From Deltaproteobacteria bacterium (GTDB taxonomy: Bacteria > Desulfobacterota > Desulfarculia > Adiutricales > Adiutricaceae): a stretch of DNA of 64,000 nt. The DNA lies in assembly GCA_031265205.1 (NCBI GenBank), contig JAISCZ010000064.1:1-64000 (forward strand). The letters run 5' to 3'. The notes beneath the pieces were generated by a model that was not told the DNA's origin, searched no databases, and was given only the letters and a program-made list of their open reading frames with translations. A program made the position numbers and the translations under genes. Within the stretch, counting starts at the first letter, position 1. Every line of letters starts with the position of its first letter. This document shows positions 26,811 to 35,609 of this stretch, piece by piece.

Positions 26811-27464
26811 ATGCGCGTCAAAGCCAACAACGTGGATCTCTATTACGAAACTTACGGGAGCGGCCCCCCCTTGCTTATGCTCCACGGCAACAGCGAAGAC
26901 TGCCATATCTTTGACAAGCTCGCCTCCAAGCTCCGCGCCCATTTTACCCTCTACCTCTTGGACAGCCGCTGTCAGGGATTAAGCGAGAAAACGGCGGAAT
27001 TTTCCTACGATCTTATGGCCGCGGACACGCGCGAGTTTATTCGGGAGCTGAAGATCGCCCCGGTCAATCTCGTGGGATTCAGCGACGGGGGAATTTTGGG
27101 CCTTCTGCTCGCTCGCGAAGACCAAAGCCTTTTGCGGAAAATGGCCGTTTTGGGCGCGAACCTCAGGCCGGAGGATTTGACGGAGGAGGGCGTGGCCTTT
27201 GTCCAAAGGCTCCACGACACGGGCAAATACCCTTTGCTGGGGATCGCCCTGAAAGAGCCCAATATCGATCCCGCTTCCCTCAAGGGGGTCAAGACGCCGA
27301 CTTTGGTGGTCGCCGGGGAAAACGACATCGTTAAACCGGAAGTCACCCAAGAAATCGCCGCGAGCCTCGCCGACGCGCGGACCCTCATCCTCCCGGGGCG
27401 CGATCACCTCTCCTACGTCGTCGACCAAGACGAGCTCTACGAGCCCCTCGTCGCCTTTTTTTAG
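26811..27464 (+). CDS. Alpha/beta hydrolase
   Basis: A 217-residue alpha/beta-hydrolase. It shows the oxyanion segment LLMLHGNSEDCHIF, the nucleophile elbow GFSDGG (Ser nucleophile), the acid in VVAGENDIVKPE and the catalytic His in PGRDHLSYV. It is shorter than typical members (about 250-280), with a reduced cap region, but the catalytic triad is complete. Substrate unknown. The ATG follows GAGG by about 8 nt. ispG begins 79 nt downstream on the same strand. Confidence 0.85.
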   Translation: MRVKANNVDLYYETYGSGPPLLMLHGNSEDCHIFDKLASKLRAHFTLYLLDSRCQGLSEKTAEFSYDLMAADTREFIRELKIAPVNLVGFSDGGILGLLLAREDQSLLRKMAVLGANLRPEDLTEEGVAFVQRLHDTGKYPLLGIALKEPNIDPASLKGVKTPTLVVAGENDIVKPEVTQEIAASLADARTLILPGRDHLSYVVDQDELYEPLVAFF

Positions 27465-27543
27465 GCGGAAAGCTTATGGCCCCGCGCGCCTGGCGGCCCC
27501 CTGAGGCGGCCAGAGGCGCGCGCCCTCGGGGGAAAGGAATAAG

Positions 27544-28650
27544 ATGGCGACCCGGCGGGTAACTTTGGGAGACCGCGTCATCGGGGGCGGGGCCCCGGTC
27601 CTGGTGCAGACCATGGCCAACGCCGACACGCGCGACGCGCGACGCGCCATCGCCCAGATTTTAAGCCTCGTCGCCGCGGGGGCGGAGGCCGTCCGGGTGG
27701 CCGTCCCGGACGAGCGGGCGGCGGAGGCCTTGCGGGAAATTGTCCCCGCCAGCCCGGCGCCCATTATCGCGGACGTGCATTTTAAAGCCCAATTGGCCGT
27801 TTTGGCCATCCAAAACGGGGCCAGCGGGGTTCGGATCAATCCCGGCAACATCGGGGGCCCGGCGCGCGTCCGCGCCATCGCCGAGGCCGCGGGGAAAGCG
27901 GGGGCCGCGCTGCGCGTGGGGGTCAACTCCGGCTCTTTGGACCGGGAAATCGCCCAAAAATACGGCCGCGGCCCCGAGGCCATGGTCGAGAGCGCCTTAA
28001 AAGAGATCCGCGCGGTGGAAGAGACGGGATTTCGTAACCTCAAGGTTTCCTTAAAGGCCTCCAGCGTCCGGGACACCGTCGCCGCGGCCCGGCTTTTCGC
28101 GAGTCGGAGCGACATTCCGCAGCATCTGGGGGTCACCGAGGCCGGGGATTTAATCGCGGGGGTGGCTAAATCCGCCGTCGCCATGGGAATCCTCTTAAGC
28201 GAGGGGGTGGGGGACACGATCCGGGTTTCCCTAACGGCGCCCCCCGAAGAGGAGGTGGAAGCCGCCTGGGCCATTTTAAGGGCCCTGGGGCTGCGTCGGC
28301 GGGGGGTGGAGTTTATCTCCTGCCCCACCTGCGGTCGGACGGAAATAGACCTCGCGGGGCTTTTAAAAGACGTGAAAAAGCGCCTGGCCGATCTGCGCGC
28401 CCCCTTAAAAATCGCGGTCATGGGTTGCGTCGTGAACGGCCCCGGGGAGGCCCGCGAGGCGGACTTAGGGGTGGCCGGAGGCCGGGGGAAGGGGAGCCTT
28501 TTCGTGAAAGGCGAGAGAATAAGTTCCCACCCCTTCGCGGAGTTGGCTCCCGCTTTGGAAAATTGGGCCCGCCGCCTGGCCGCCGAGTGGGAGGAAAAGG
28601 GCGCGCGGATCTCCCCCGCTGGGGACGCCGCGTCGCGCCGCGACCTTTAA
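27544..28650 (+). CDS. ispG: 4-hydroxy-3-methylbut-2-enyl diphosphate synthase (flavodoxin/ferredoxin type)
   Basis: [4Fe-4S] enzyme of the MEP isoprenoid pathway, converting MEcPP to HMBPP. The 368-residue protein shows the N-terminal barrel (VLVQTMANADTRD, PIIADVHFKAQLA, GVRINPGNIG) and the C-terminal cluster domain with SCPTCGRTEID and MGCVVNGPGEAREADLGVAGG, supplying the three Cys ligands. ATG has GGAAAGGAATAAG just upstream. The C-terminal 40 residues extend slightly past the usual end. Confidence 0.97.
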   Translation: MATRRVTLGDRVIGGGAPVLVQTMANADTRDARRAIAQILSLVAAGAEAVRVAVPDERAAEALREIVPASPAPIIADVHFKAQLAVLAIQNGASGVRINPGNIGGPARVRAIAEAAGKAGAALRVGVNSGSLDREIAQKYGRGPEAMVESALKEIRAVEETGFRNLKVSLKASSVRDTVAAARLFASRSDIPQHLGVTEAGDLIAGVAKSAVAMGILLSEGVGDTIRVSLTAPPEEEVEAAWAILRALGLRRRGVEFISCPTCGRTEIDLAGLLKDVKKRLADLRAPLKIAVMGCVVNGPGEAREADLGVAGGRGKGSLFVKGERISSHPFAELAPALENWARRLAAEWEEKGARISPAGDAASRRDL

Positions 28651-28730
28651 GAGTCCTCTCGCGTAAAGGGCCTCTCGCGCGGGCGGCGCGGCGGGGTTAA
28701 ATGGGAACGGGGCTTTCCACGCCGGGGCGG

Positions 28731-29729
28731 CTAAAGGCCGCGGGCGAAAGCGTTAATGAGATCCGGGTTTTCCATAAAGGGCCGCGCCATGCCGAAATAG
28801 GCGATATCCGTTTCGTTTAAGATACGGAACATCATGTCTTTTTCGCGCAGGCCCCCGGTTAAAATGACCTTGGCCTTGGTTTGGGAGGCTAAAGCCGCGG
28901 CCTCTTGGAGGTAGTAGGCCCTCTCGTTTTTCTCGCGCTCCCACCAGTCGCCGCTGACCTCCACCGCGTCCAACTTGTCCTCCGCGAGCTGGCGGCAGAG
29001 CGCGAGCGTCTCCTTAAAGTCCACTCCCCCGACCGCGCCGTCCCGGACGTCAATTTTAAGGAGCGTCGGAAAATTTTCCCCTACCGCCGCGCGGACGGCC
29101 GCGTAGGTCTCGCGGACGATCCGCGCGCGCCCCGCGCCGTCGCCGCCGTAGGAGTCGGAGCGTTTATTGTGGAGGGGGGACAGGAATTGGCTTAAGAGAA
29201 AGCCGTGGGCGGCGTGGATTTCCACGCCGTCGTAGCCCGCTTTCTGGGCCCTTTGGGCGGCGCGACCGTATTCCGTGGCGACGCGGGAGATTTCGGCGAG
29301 AGTTATCGCCCGGGGCCAGGGGCCCGCCACGCCCGGGGCGGGGCCGCTGGGGGACAGAAAGGGGAGGGCGCGGGGGTTTTGCGGATTGTCCTCGGGGAAA
29401 GGCTTGCCGTGGTGCGAGCCGATATAGACGAGCTGGGAGAAGATGGCCGCGCCTTTTTGGTGGGCGAGATCGGTCAGCTTACGGTGCGCGGGGATCTGGG
29501 AATCGCTCGCGAGGGAGAAGATCGGCAAAAACTCCTCCTCGCTCTCCGCGACTTTGGTAAAGCCCGTGATAATGGCGCCAACCCCGCCTTTGGCGAGATC
29601 GTCGTAAAGCTTATAGTTTTCCGCGCCCATGCCCCCCGCGGGGACCCGGTCGCCCACGGCGGCGCGGAAAAAGCGGTTAGGGAGGCTCGCGCCCCCCAAA
29701 AGGGTTTCGTCAAAAAGGGATTTAGCCAT
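28731..29729 (-). CDS. NADH:flavin oxidoreductase (Old Yellow Enzyme family)
   Basis: FMN-dependent TIM-barrel ene-reductase of 332 residues, a single-domain member without the iron-sulfur/FAD extension of 2,4-dienoyl-CoA reductases. Visible are LPNRFFRAAVGD (FMN strand 1), the H-A-A-H substrate motif in GVEIHAAHGFLLSQFLSP, NKRSDSYGGD, and the phosphate-binding VILTGGLRE and FGMARPFMENPDL at the end. ATG has GGGAGA about 6 nt upstream. It follows rfaE2 by 39 nt. The substrate is unknown. Confidence 0.9.
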   Translation of the reverse strand: MAKSLFDETLLGGASLPNRFFRAAVGDRVPAGGMGAENYKLYDDLAKGGVGAIITGFTKVAESEEEFLPIFSLASDSQIPAHRKLTDLAHQKGAAIFSQLVYIGSHHGKPFPEDNPQNPRALPFLSPSGPAPGVAGPWPRAITLAEISRVATEYGRAAQRAQKAGYDGVEIHAAHGFLLSQFLSPLHNKRSDSYGGDGAGRARIVRETYAAVRAAVGENFPTLLKIDVRDGAVGGVDFKETLALCRQLAEDKLDAVEVSGDWWEREKNERAYYLQEAAALASQTKAKVILTGGLREKDMMFRILNETDIAYFGMARPFMENPDLINAFARGL

Positions 29730-29768
29730 GAGAGTCTCCCGGCCTCTTTCGCGAAGGAGCGCCGCGCG

Positions 29769-30263
29769 CTACTTCGCGAATGGGGCGTAAGTTTCCAAGA
29801 TTTTTTGGATGAGGTTCGTGGTGCTCTGTCCTGGGGTGAGGGGCAGCGACAAGACTTTACCGCCCCGGGCGAGGGTTTCGCGCCCCCCCACGATCTTTTC
29901 CGGGGGCCAGTCCCCGCCCTTGACTAAAATGTCCGGCTTGAGGGAAAGGATGAGCCGCAGCGGGTCGTCCTCGTCGAAAAGGATAACGGCGTCCACAACC
30001 GCGAGCCCGGAAAGCATTAGGGCGCGGTCCGCCTCGTTGTTGATGGGGCGCCGGGGCCCCTTAAGGCGCCTGACGGAGGCGTCGGAGTTGAGGCCGACCC
30101 AGAGAAAGTCTCCCAGCCCGCGCGCTTGGGAGAGATAATTTAAATGGCCCGCGTGCAGGATATCGAAGCAGCCGTTGGTAAAAACCAGGGTTTGGCCCCG
30201 CTCTAGCGTTTCCCGCCGCGCGGAAAGGGCCTGGGGAGCGTCGAGGAGCTTGGATTGAAGCAT
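29769..30263 (-). CDS. rfaE2: D-glycero-beta-D-manno-heptose 1-phosphate adenylyltransferase
   Basis: Stand-alone adenylyltransferase (164 residues) equivalent to domain II of HldE/RfaE, making ADP-heptose for LPS inner core. It has the nucleotidyltransferase motif FTNGCFDILHAGHLNYL, VGLNSDASVRRLKGPRRPI, KPDILVKGGDW and the C-terminal PGQSTTNLIQKI. The split form implies a separate heptose-7-phosphate kinase elsewhere. It lies 60 nt after the SUMF1 gene and 39 nt before the flavin oxidoreductase gene. Its presence supports an LPS-bearing outer membrane. Confidence 0.95.
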   Translation of the reverse strand: MLQSKLLDAPQALSARRETLERGQTLVFTNGCFDILHAGHLNYLSQARGLGDFLWVGLNSDASVRRLKGPRRPINNEADRALMLSGLAVVDAVILFDEDDPLRLILSLKPDILVKGGDWPPEKIVGGRETLARGGKVLSLPLTPGQSTTNLIQKILETYAPFAK

Positions 30264-30323
30264 GCGTCACCGTTTGGGGGAAAAAGCGGGCCCCTGGGGA
30301 AACCCGCGCCGATTGGGCGTGAA

Positions 30324-31202
30324 TTAGTTGGACCCGAGTTCCCCAGGCCTCCCCGCCTCGGGGATCGCGGTAAGGGGAACGGCCGTGAAAGCCAGGCGCA
30401 AGCCAATGTTGGCGCCATGTTCATTGGTTTTGATCCACGCCCTGCGCCCTGATTTACACTTAACGGCAATGTCGCGCCATGAGCAGCCACGGATCACGCG
30501 ACCGTAACCAACCACGGGCCCTGTCGGATCAATCGCCGCGAGACCTGAAAATAGCTCAAAGTAGTCAGATACCCATTCTTCGACGTTTCCGTTCATGTCA
30601 TATAACCCCCAGGGATTAGGATTAAGAGACCCCACCGGATGGGTGTGATTTTCGGAATTGCCTCTATACCACGCGTAGAGATCCAGATTTTGTTCGTCAT
30701 CCCCGAAAAAGAATTCAGTCGTCGTTCCCGCCCGAAGCGCGTACTCAAACTCAGCTTCCGTGGGAAGGCGGTATCCCGTGGTTTTTTCCCTTTCGTTCAG
30801 CCTACTAAGAAAAGTTTTTACGTCACTCGTCGAAACATTATCCACGGGAAGGCTGTCGCCCTTAAAAAGAGACGGATTGGCGTCCATCACGGCGTTCCAC
30901 TCCGCCTGGGTAACCTCGCGCTCGCTAAGATAAAATGGTTTGGAAATCAAAACGCCACGCGTCTGATATTTTTCCTGGAGGGTTCCCGTTGTGGAGTTTC
31001 CAGAAGGTCCCATCATAAAATTTCCGGGCCTGATAAATACAAATCCTTCTTTTTTGGCGTAAAAGACTCTCGTATTATCGTCCGCGACGCCCGCGCCGGA
31101 TAAAAGCGCTTGGAAGAGTAACGCCGTGGCGAAAGAGATTATCAGACACGCGCTTTGTCTTGAGCGGCCGAGGAAAATTGAATTATTCTTAAAAAAACGC
31201 AT
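30324..31202 (-). CDS. Secreted SUMF1/formylglycine-generating-enzyme family protein
   Basis: A 292-residue protein with an N-terminal signal or anchor (QSACLIISFATALLFQALLSGAG) and an FGE/SUMF1 (C-type lectin-like) fold: FVFIRPGNFMMGP, LSEREVTQAEWNAVMDANPS, YRLPTEAEFEYALRAG, LYDMNGNVEEWVSDYF, VIRGCSWRD and IGLRLAF. FGE oxidises Cys of sulfatases, but many bacterial homologues are binding or structural domains. The usual GGSW is GCSW here, and no sulfatase is nearby, so catalysis is uncertain. ATG has GGAGGG 6 nt upstream. Codon use is less G/C-biased than rfaE2, suggesting later arrival. It follows a low-GC membrane protein gene on the same strand. Confidence 0.87.
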   Translation of the reverse strand: MRFFKNNSIFLGRSRQSACLIISFATALLFQALLSGAGVADDNTRVFYAKKEGFVFIRPGNFMMGPSGNSTTGTLQEKYQTRGVLISKPFYLSEREVTQAEWNAVMDANPSLFKGDSLPVDNVSTSDVKTFLSRLNEREKTTGYRLPTEAEFEYALRAGTTTEFFFGDDEQNLDLYAWYRGNSENHTHPVGSLNPNPWGLYDMNGNVEEWVSDYFELFSGLAAIDPTGPVVGYGRVIRGCSWRDIAVKCKSGRRAWIKTNEHGANIGLRLAFTAVPLTAIPEAGRPGELGSN

Positions 31203-31405
31203 AGGATCCCTCCATATTCCCGTGGGATATCCTTAAACTAAAGCTTAATTCTTCGTTTCTCGCGAAGGCCCGCGCGGCGCCCCCTAAAGCTAGATGAGAT
31301 AGAGGAGAATCCGTTATTTTGGGGCTTTCCGTCATTTCTCGTGGATTGTCTTAAGCGGATACGCTCAGGCAAAAAAAACGGCGCTACCGAACGCGGTTTT
31401 TGGGT

Positions 31406-32524
31406 TCAATACGCCACGCATTCGGCGGAACTGATAAATTTATCCCAATACCCGTATAAAATATTAGACGGGACGTTCGGCGGGAACGCGGCGGGACTTA
31501 ACTCCGCCGCGACGAAAGTGACGTTTATTCTATCGCTAAAGCAATTGCCGCTCGCGGATCCAGTCGCGCGTAAACTCATAATTAAATCGCGAGCGACTCC
31601 ATTTTCGCTTTCCCACATTTTAATCGTTTCGTCTTCGGAATAAGACGCTAAAAACGTAACGTCGCGCCGCCCGTAAGTCCAATCGTAACCAAAAAATAAA
31701 TCGATATTGTGGTATAGGCGAATAAGAATATGGCCGACAAATTTTTCAAAAATTGAAAGATCTTCGCGCGGTTTAACTCTAGTATCGCCCTGAAGAAAAT
31801 TAATAATAAAATACGTTGTCTTTTGAGCTGAATACTCGCTATTAAATATTACATATTCCGCGCTAACTTTAAGGTCGTCATTCATTTTGATGACGCCACG
31901 CTTAGTTTTAAATCCTTTTGGCGTATCTGAGCCAGCGTCTACCCATTGATAATTATTTACAAATATATCCGCGAAATTTCTTATTATCAGTTCTTTATTG
32001 TCAGGCGAATTGGCTTCCATTCGCGGTTTTTCTCCTAAAATCGCGCACCCGCCGTCAAAAATAATTTTTATCGCGTACGTTGATTCCCGCGTCTGGTAAA
32101 TTTCCGTTTGAGGATACTGAGTGGAACCGTCCCCGGCGGAGGCGACGGATAAATCTTCTCCGGCGTCAGCGGATAAAAGCGTGACATTGGACTCGTAGTC
32201 ATCCACGTCGGGAATTTCGCATGGAGAAGGCGACTCAAATTCGCTCAATTTGAAGCGCCACCCCTGATATTTCACCAAAATGTCGTTTAGTTGAAAGTGA
32301 GAATAAGAGGCTGGCAATTCAACGGAAATTGGGCCAATCCGAGTTCTCGCGAATTCCTCGCCAGAATACTCTGGCTTCAATTGAACGAAAGTATAATTAT
32401 AAGAAATTAAAAAAAATAAGAAAACGGCGACAAGAGAGCCAATGACGAATTTAAAGCTAAAGCTCCTGATTAGAAATACTCCTAAGAATCTGAATATTTT
32501 CGCCAACTTTTTAAAGAGCTTCAT
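31406..32524 (-). CDS. Low-GC hypothetical membrane-anchored protein (Tli4-like architecture?)
   Basis: A 372-residue protein with a basic N-terminus, one transmembrane helix (about 25-44, FKFVIGSLVAVFLFFLISYNY) and a large extracytoplasmic domain rich in aromatic and acidic residues. Paired Cys are visible (SPCEIPD, GGCAILGE, GNCFSD, SAECVAY). The opening segment after the helix, RTRIGPISVELPASY, recalls the N-terminal region of type VI lipase-immunity (Tli4) proteins, but this is a weak visual resemblance and no effector is adjacent. Base composition is much lower in GC than the core genome. The stop is 203 nt before the SUMF1 gene start. Function not known. Confidence 0.6.
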   Translation of the reverse strand: MKLFKKLAKIFRFLGVFLIRSFSFKFVIGSLVAVFLFFLISYNYTFVQLKPEYSGEEFARTRIGPISVELPASYSHFQLNDILVKYQGWRFKLSEFESPSPCEIPDVDDYESNVTLLSADAGEDLSVASAGDGSTQYPQTEIYQTRESTYAIKIIFDGGCAILGEKPRMEANSPDNKELIIRNFADIFVNNYQWVDAGSDTPKGFKTKRGVIKMNDDLKVSAEYVIFNSEYSAQKTTYFIINFLQGDTRVKPREDLSIFEKFVGHILIRLYHNIDLFFGYDWTYGRRDVTFLASYSEDETIKMWESENGVARDLIMSLRATGSASGNCFSDRINVTFVAAELSPAAFPPNVPSNILYGYWDKFISSAECVAY

Positions 32525-33330
32525 ACCGTCCGGCTCCGTTAAATATTACGGCTAAAGCGCCAGCTTTTGGGGCGCCTCAAAGCGTCCGCCGCGACTCTTC
32601 AGGCTCGAAAGGCTCGCCCGCGACCCTTGATTAAAGTTTCGCGAATTAAAGAGCGCGAACGCTTTCCGCGTCAGGCTTGAAATTATCCGTCGCGCCATTC
32701 TTTTAGGGAACGCTATTTTTATTTTACGCTCCCCGGTAGTCAGCCGTCAACGGACGCTGGCCGTCGCCTGGCCGCGCCTGACCGCGCCCAGGCTTGCGCC
32801 TGGCCGTCGCTCCAGCCCGGAACGGCTCGGCGGCGCCGCGCGCTTTTGGCGCGTTTTTTGGGGGTCTTTGAAAAAACTCGCGCGGCCGGTCCGCGCCCTT
32901 AAGGAATTTTGATTGAAGCGGCGGACTAATCCTTGGGGGCGCGCGCCCGCGCGCGAGGGAGGGAGGGCCCTCTTAGGTTAAATACGCGCTGAAGGCCAAG
33001 AGCTTCGGCGCGCCCAAAGGCTGTCGGTAGAGGAGGGCGGCTCGTTAACCGCGCGCTCAAAATTAAGCGCTTTTCGCGATTAAGCGCTTCGCGCTCCCGT
33101 CCTTGGGAGGCTAGCGGGGCGGCCCCACCGCCCCCCCCTCGGGATGGAGAGTTCTCAAGCGGACATTTTGACGCCGCGCGAGGGCGTTTTGAGGGTCGCT
33201 ATAAAAGAAACGCGCCAAACGCGCGGCGGCGAGCGATTTAAGGAGGGTGCCGCCGCGGACGCGCGTTGGAGCCTCGGGCGGGGACGCGCCGCCCTTTTTC
33301 CTTATGGGGAGGCGGAGTTTTTTTCTCCCC
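32525..33330. other. Intergenic region, no gene recognised
   Basis: About 800 bases upstream of the low-GC membrane-protein gene. Short inverted G/C-rich segments occur (for example around 32755-32830, with repeated GGCCGTCGCC/TGGCCG words), but no gene or RNA is recognised. Confidence 0.45.
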
Positions 33331-33331
33331 C

Positions 33332-33382
33332 AAAAAAAGAGACCAAACCCGGCGCGGGGCGTCCCGCGCGGGGTTTGGTCTC
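33332..33382 (-). terminator. Strong intrinsic terminator of the corrinoid-activator gene
   Basis: A long near-perfect stem: GAGACCAAACCC (33339-33350) pairs with GGGTTTGGTCTC (33371-33382), with further G/C pairing inside. On the minus strand it is followed by seven T (A-run 33332-33338). It lies about 75 nt past the stop of the minus-strand gene. Confidence 0.92.
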
Positions 33383-33454
33383 GGCTTGAGCCCTTGGGGG
33401 CCGCCAGGGCCCTCTGGAACGGGGGGCGCGGAGCCCTCGCGGGGGTTAAATCCC

Positions 33455-35191
33455 CTAGAAAGCCAAGTGGTTGACGAAGACCTGCTGGAATTTGGGATCG
33501 AATCCCAGCTCGATGACCTCGACTTCCCGGATAATTTCCATGGCCTCGCCCGGGGAATCGCTGTTTAAAAGCATGCGCGCCGAGCCCGCCAAAGAGGAAT
33601 TGCCCACGAAGGTCACGGGGCCTTCGTAGTCCGGGGGAATAAGGGAGATGGTCTTGAGGCTTTCGGCGCGCAGGTGGTAACCGAAAGCGCCGGCGATGAC
33701 TATTTCGTCGATTTCCTTGAGGGTCAACCCTAAGCGCTCCATGAGCATTTCCATGGCCGCCGCGATGGCGCCCTTGGCCAGCTGCACCTGGCGCACGTCC
33801 AATTGGTCCAAAAAGACGTCATCGGTCAGATAGAAGCGGTTGTTCTTAAGGATCTCCTTGTCCGCGGGGTTCTTCATGCGGCCGGCCTTGTTGATGAGCT
33901 TGCCTTTGATGAGGTAGGCGCAGATATCGATTAAGGCGCTCCCGCAGATGCCCATGGCCGGGGCCCCGCCGATGGTCGTGTATTTGAAGCTGTAGTCGTC
34001 TTCCATCTGGAAGGTGTCAATGGCCCCGGTGACGGCGCGGGTGCCGCAGAGGATGTTCATGCCCTCCAGGGCCGGGCCGGCGGCGCAGGAGGTGGCCACG
34101 AACTTGCCGCCGCGGGAGATGACGATTTCCCCGTTGGTGCCGATGTCGATAAAGACCACGGTCCCGGGCCGCTGTTTCAGCTGGACCGCCAGAATGCCGC
34201 TCACGATGTCCCCGCCCACGTAGGAGGAGATCATGGGGGCCATGAGGACCTTGGCGCGCGGCGAAAGGTTGAGGCGGGTCGCCAAATGGGAGATGTCCAG
34301 CATATGGGTGAAGACCGGGCGGTAGGGCGCCTGGGCCAGGCCTTTGGGGTTCACGGCCGCCAGGAGGTGCTCCATGGTGGAGTTGCCGCTTACCACCGCC
34401 GCGGAGATCTTTTTCCCGACCTCGGGGCCCACGGCCGAAAGCACCATGCCCCCCAGGCCCTCGAGGGCCATGGTCTGGAGATCCAAAAGATTCTGGTGGG
34501 AGTCGTAGGTGTGGGTGATGCGGGAAATAACGTCCCCGCCCGCCGCGGTCTGAGGATTTAAGGCCGTCTCCAGGGCGATGACCTTATGCTCCTTGAGATC
34601 GATGACCGCCAGGGCGAGCCCGGTGGTCCCCAGGTCAAAGGCGGCGGCCAACGGCCCCGTGGAGCGGTCGTTCTGGGCGTCGATGGGCCAGCTCTCCAAG
34701 AGTTCGTCGAGCCAGACGAGGGCCCGGCCCTCGCTGTAGGTGGCGTCCACCGTGGCGATTTCGTTTAGGGCTTGGATATCGTGGGTGTGGAAGCCGCGGA
34801 CGTCGAGGCAGCCCGTGGGATCTTGGCGGTCCAGGATGGGAAGATCCAATTCCCGCAAAGAGGGCTTAATCTCGTAGGGGGCGCTCCAGCCCATGGCCTT
34901 GTCGGAGCTGAAGAGGACCTGATCCTCCAGGGTAATGACCACGTCTCCCGAGCCGACGGCTTTGCAGGCCAGGCGGCTGTCGCCCTGGCCTTCCACGAAC
35001 TTGAGTTCCTCGGCGTCGGGCTCGTTTAAAGCGCCCACGGCCTTGACCACGCACTTGCCGCACTTGCCCCGGCCGCCGCAGGGGGCGTCGAGCCGCAGTC
35101 CCTGGCCGGAGAGGGCCTCCAATAAAGTTTTGCCGTCTTCGGCGGTAAAGACTTTATCTTCGGCGCCGGCCTGTTTAATCGTAACTAACAA
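33455..35191 (-). CDS. ASKHA-type reductive activator of corrinoid proteins (DUF4445, N-terminal 2Fe-2S)
   Basis: A 578-residue protein of the RACE/RamA-like family: it uses ATP and a low-potential electron to re-activate corrinoid (B12) proteins oxidised to Co(II). The N-terminal ferredoxin domain has DAPCGGRGKCGKC (2Fe-2S loop) and a later Cys in RLACKAVG. After a linker comes the ASKHA ATPase core with AAFDLGTTGLALAVIDL, SGNSTMEHLL, VFIDIGTNGEI, TSCAAGPALEG and VIAGAFGYHL. The start is TTG 35191 with GGAGGTGG about 6 nt upstream. It diverges from the coiled-coil gene across a 418-nt region and ends at a strong terminator. Its target corrinoid protein or methyltransferase is not in the window. 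Confidence 0.88.
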   Translation of the reverse strand: MLVTIKQAGAEDKVFTAEDGKTLLEALSGQGLRLDAPCGGRGKCGKCVVKAVGALNEPDAEELKFVEGQGDSRLACKAVGSGDVVITLEDQVLFSSDKAMGWSAPYEIKPSLRELDLPILDRQDPTGCLDVRGFHTHDIQALNEIATVDATYSEGRALVWLDELLESWPIDAQNDRSTGPLAAAFDLGTTGLALAVIDLKEHKVIALETALNPQTAAGGDVISRITHTYDSHQNLLDLQTMALEGLGGMVLSAVGPEVGKKISAAVVSGNSTMEHLLAAVNPKGLAQAPYRPVFTHMLDISHLATRLNLSPRAKVLMAPMISSYVGGDIVSGILAVQLKQRPGTVVFIDIGTNGEIVISRGGKFVATSCAAGPALEGMNILCGTRAVTGAIDTFQMEDDYSFKYTTIGGAPAMGICGSALIDICAYLIKGKLINKAGRMKNPADKEILKNNRFYLTDDVFLDQLDVRQVQLAKGAIAAAMEMLMERLGLTLKEIDEIVIAGAFGYHLRAESLKTISLIPPDYEGPVTFVGNSSLAGSARMLLNSDSPGEAMEIIREVEVIELGFDPKFQQVFVNHLAF

Positions 35192-35609
35192 AAATCCACC
35201 TCCAGAATTTTATGGGTCAGGGCCTTAAGGGCCGCGCCGGGGGGCGCGAGCTTGGGCCCGGGGAGATTTGGAAACAAGGATGGGCCGCGCGAAGGGCCCG
35301 CGAGGCGCCGGCGCCGGGGGACGGAAGGGTCGCTCCCCCCTCTTCCTAGAAACGCCTCCGTCAAATGGCGATAATTTCGCGAAATTGGCGATCAAGCGCC
35401 TGGCAATTAGGGGCAAGGGGCGTAATTAAGCCTGAGAGTGGAGAAAATAAGCCCTATTTCCCAAAGACATTTTCACATTTAGCCAAAATTATGGTAGATT
35501 AGGAAAACTGGTCAGCCATTGCCGGGCCCTCGCCGCCGCGCGCCCAGCGGCGCTTCGCGGGGGGGCCGCGACGCTCCGATAAAGGCATTATTAACAGGAG
35601 ATTCGGTTT
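35192..35609. other. Divergent intergenic region
   Basis: 418 nt between the divergent corrinoid-activator and coiled-coil genes. It is G/C-rich at both ends with an AT-richer core (35430-35510) holding a promoter candidate. No gene is seen. Confidence 0.55.
35472..35500 (+). promoter_or_regulatory. Predicted promoter for the coiled-coil gene
   Basis: TTCACA (35472-35477), 17-nt spacer, TAGATT (35495-35500), about 110 nt upstream of the TTG start. It is the only AT-rich segment in the spacer on this side. Confidence 0.45.
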
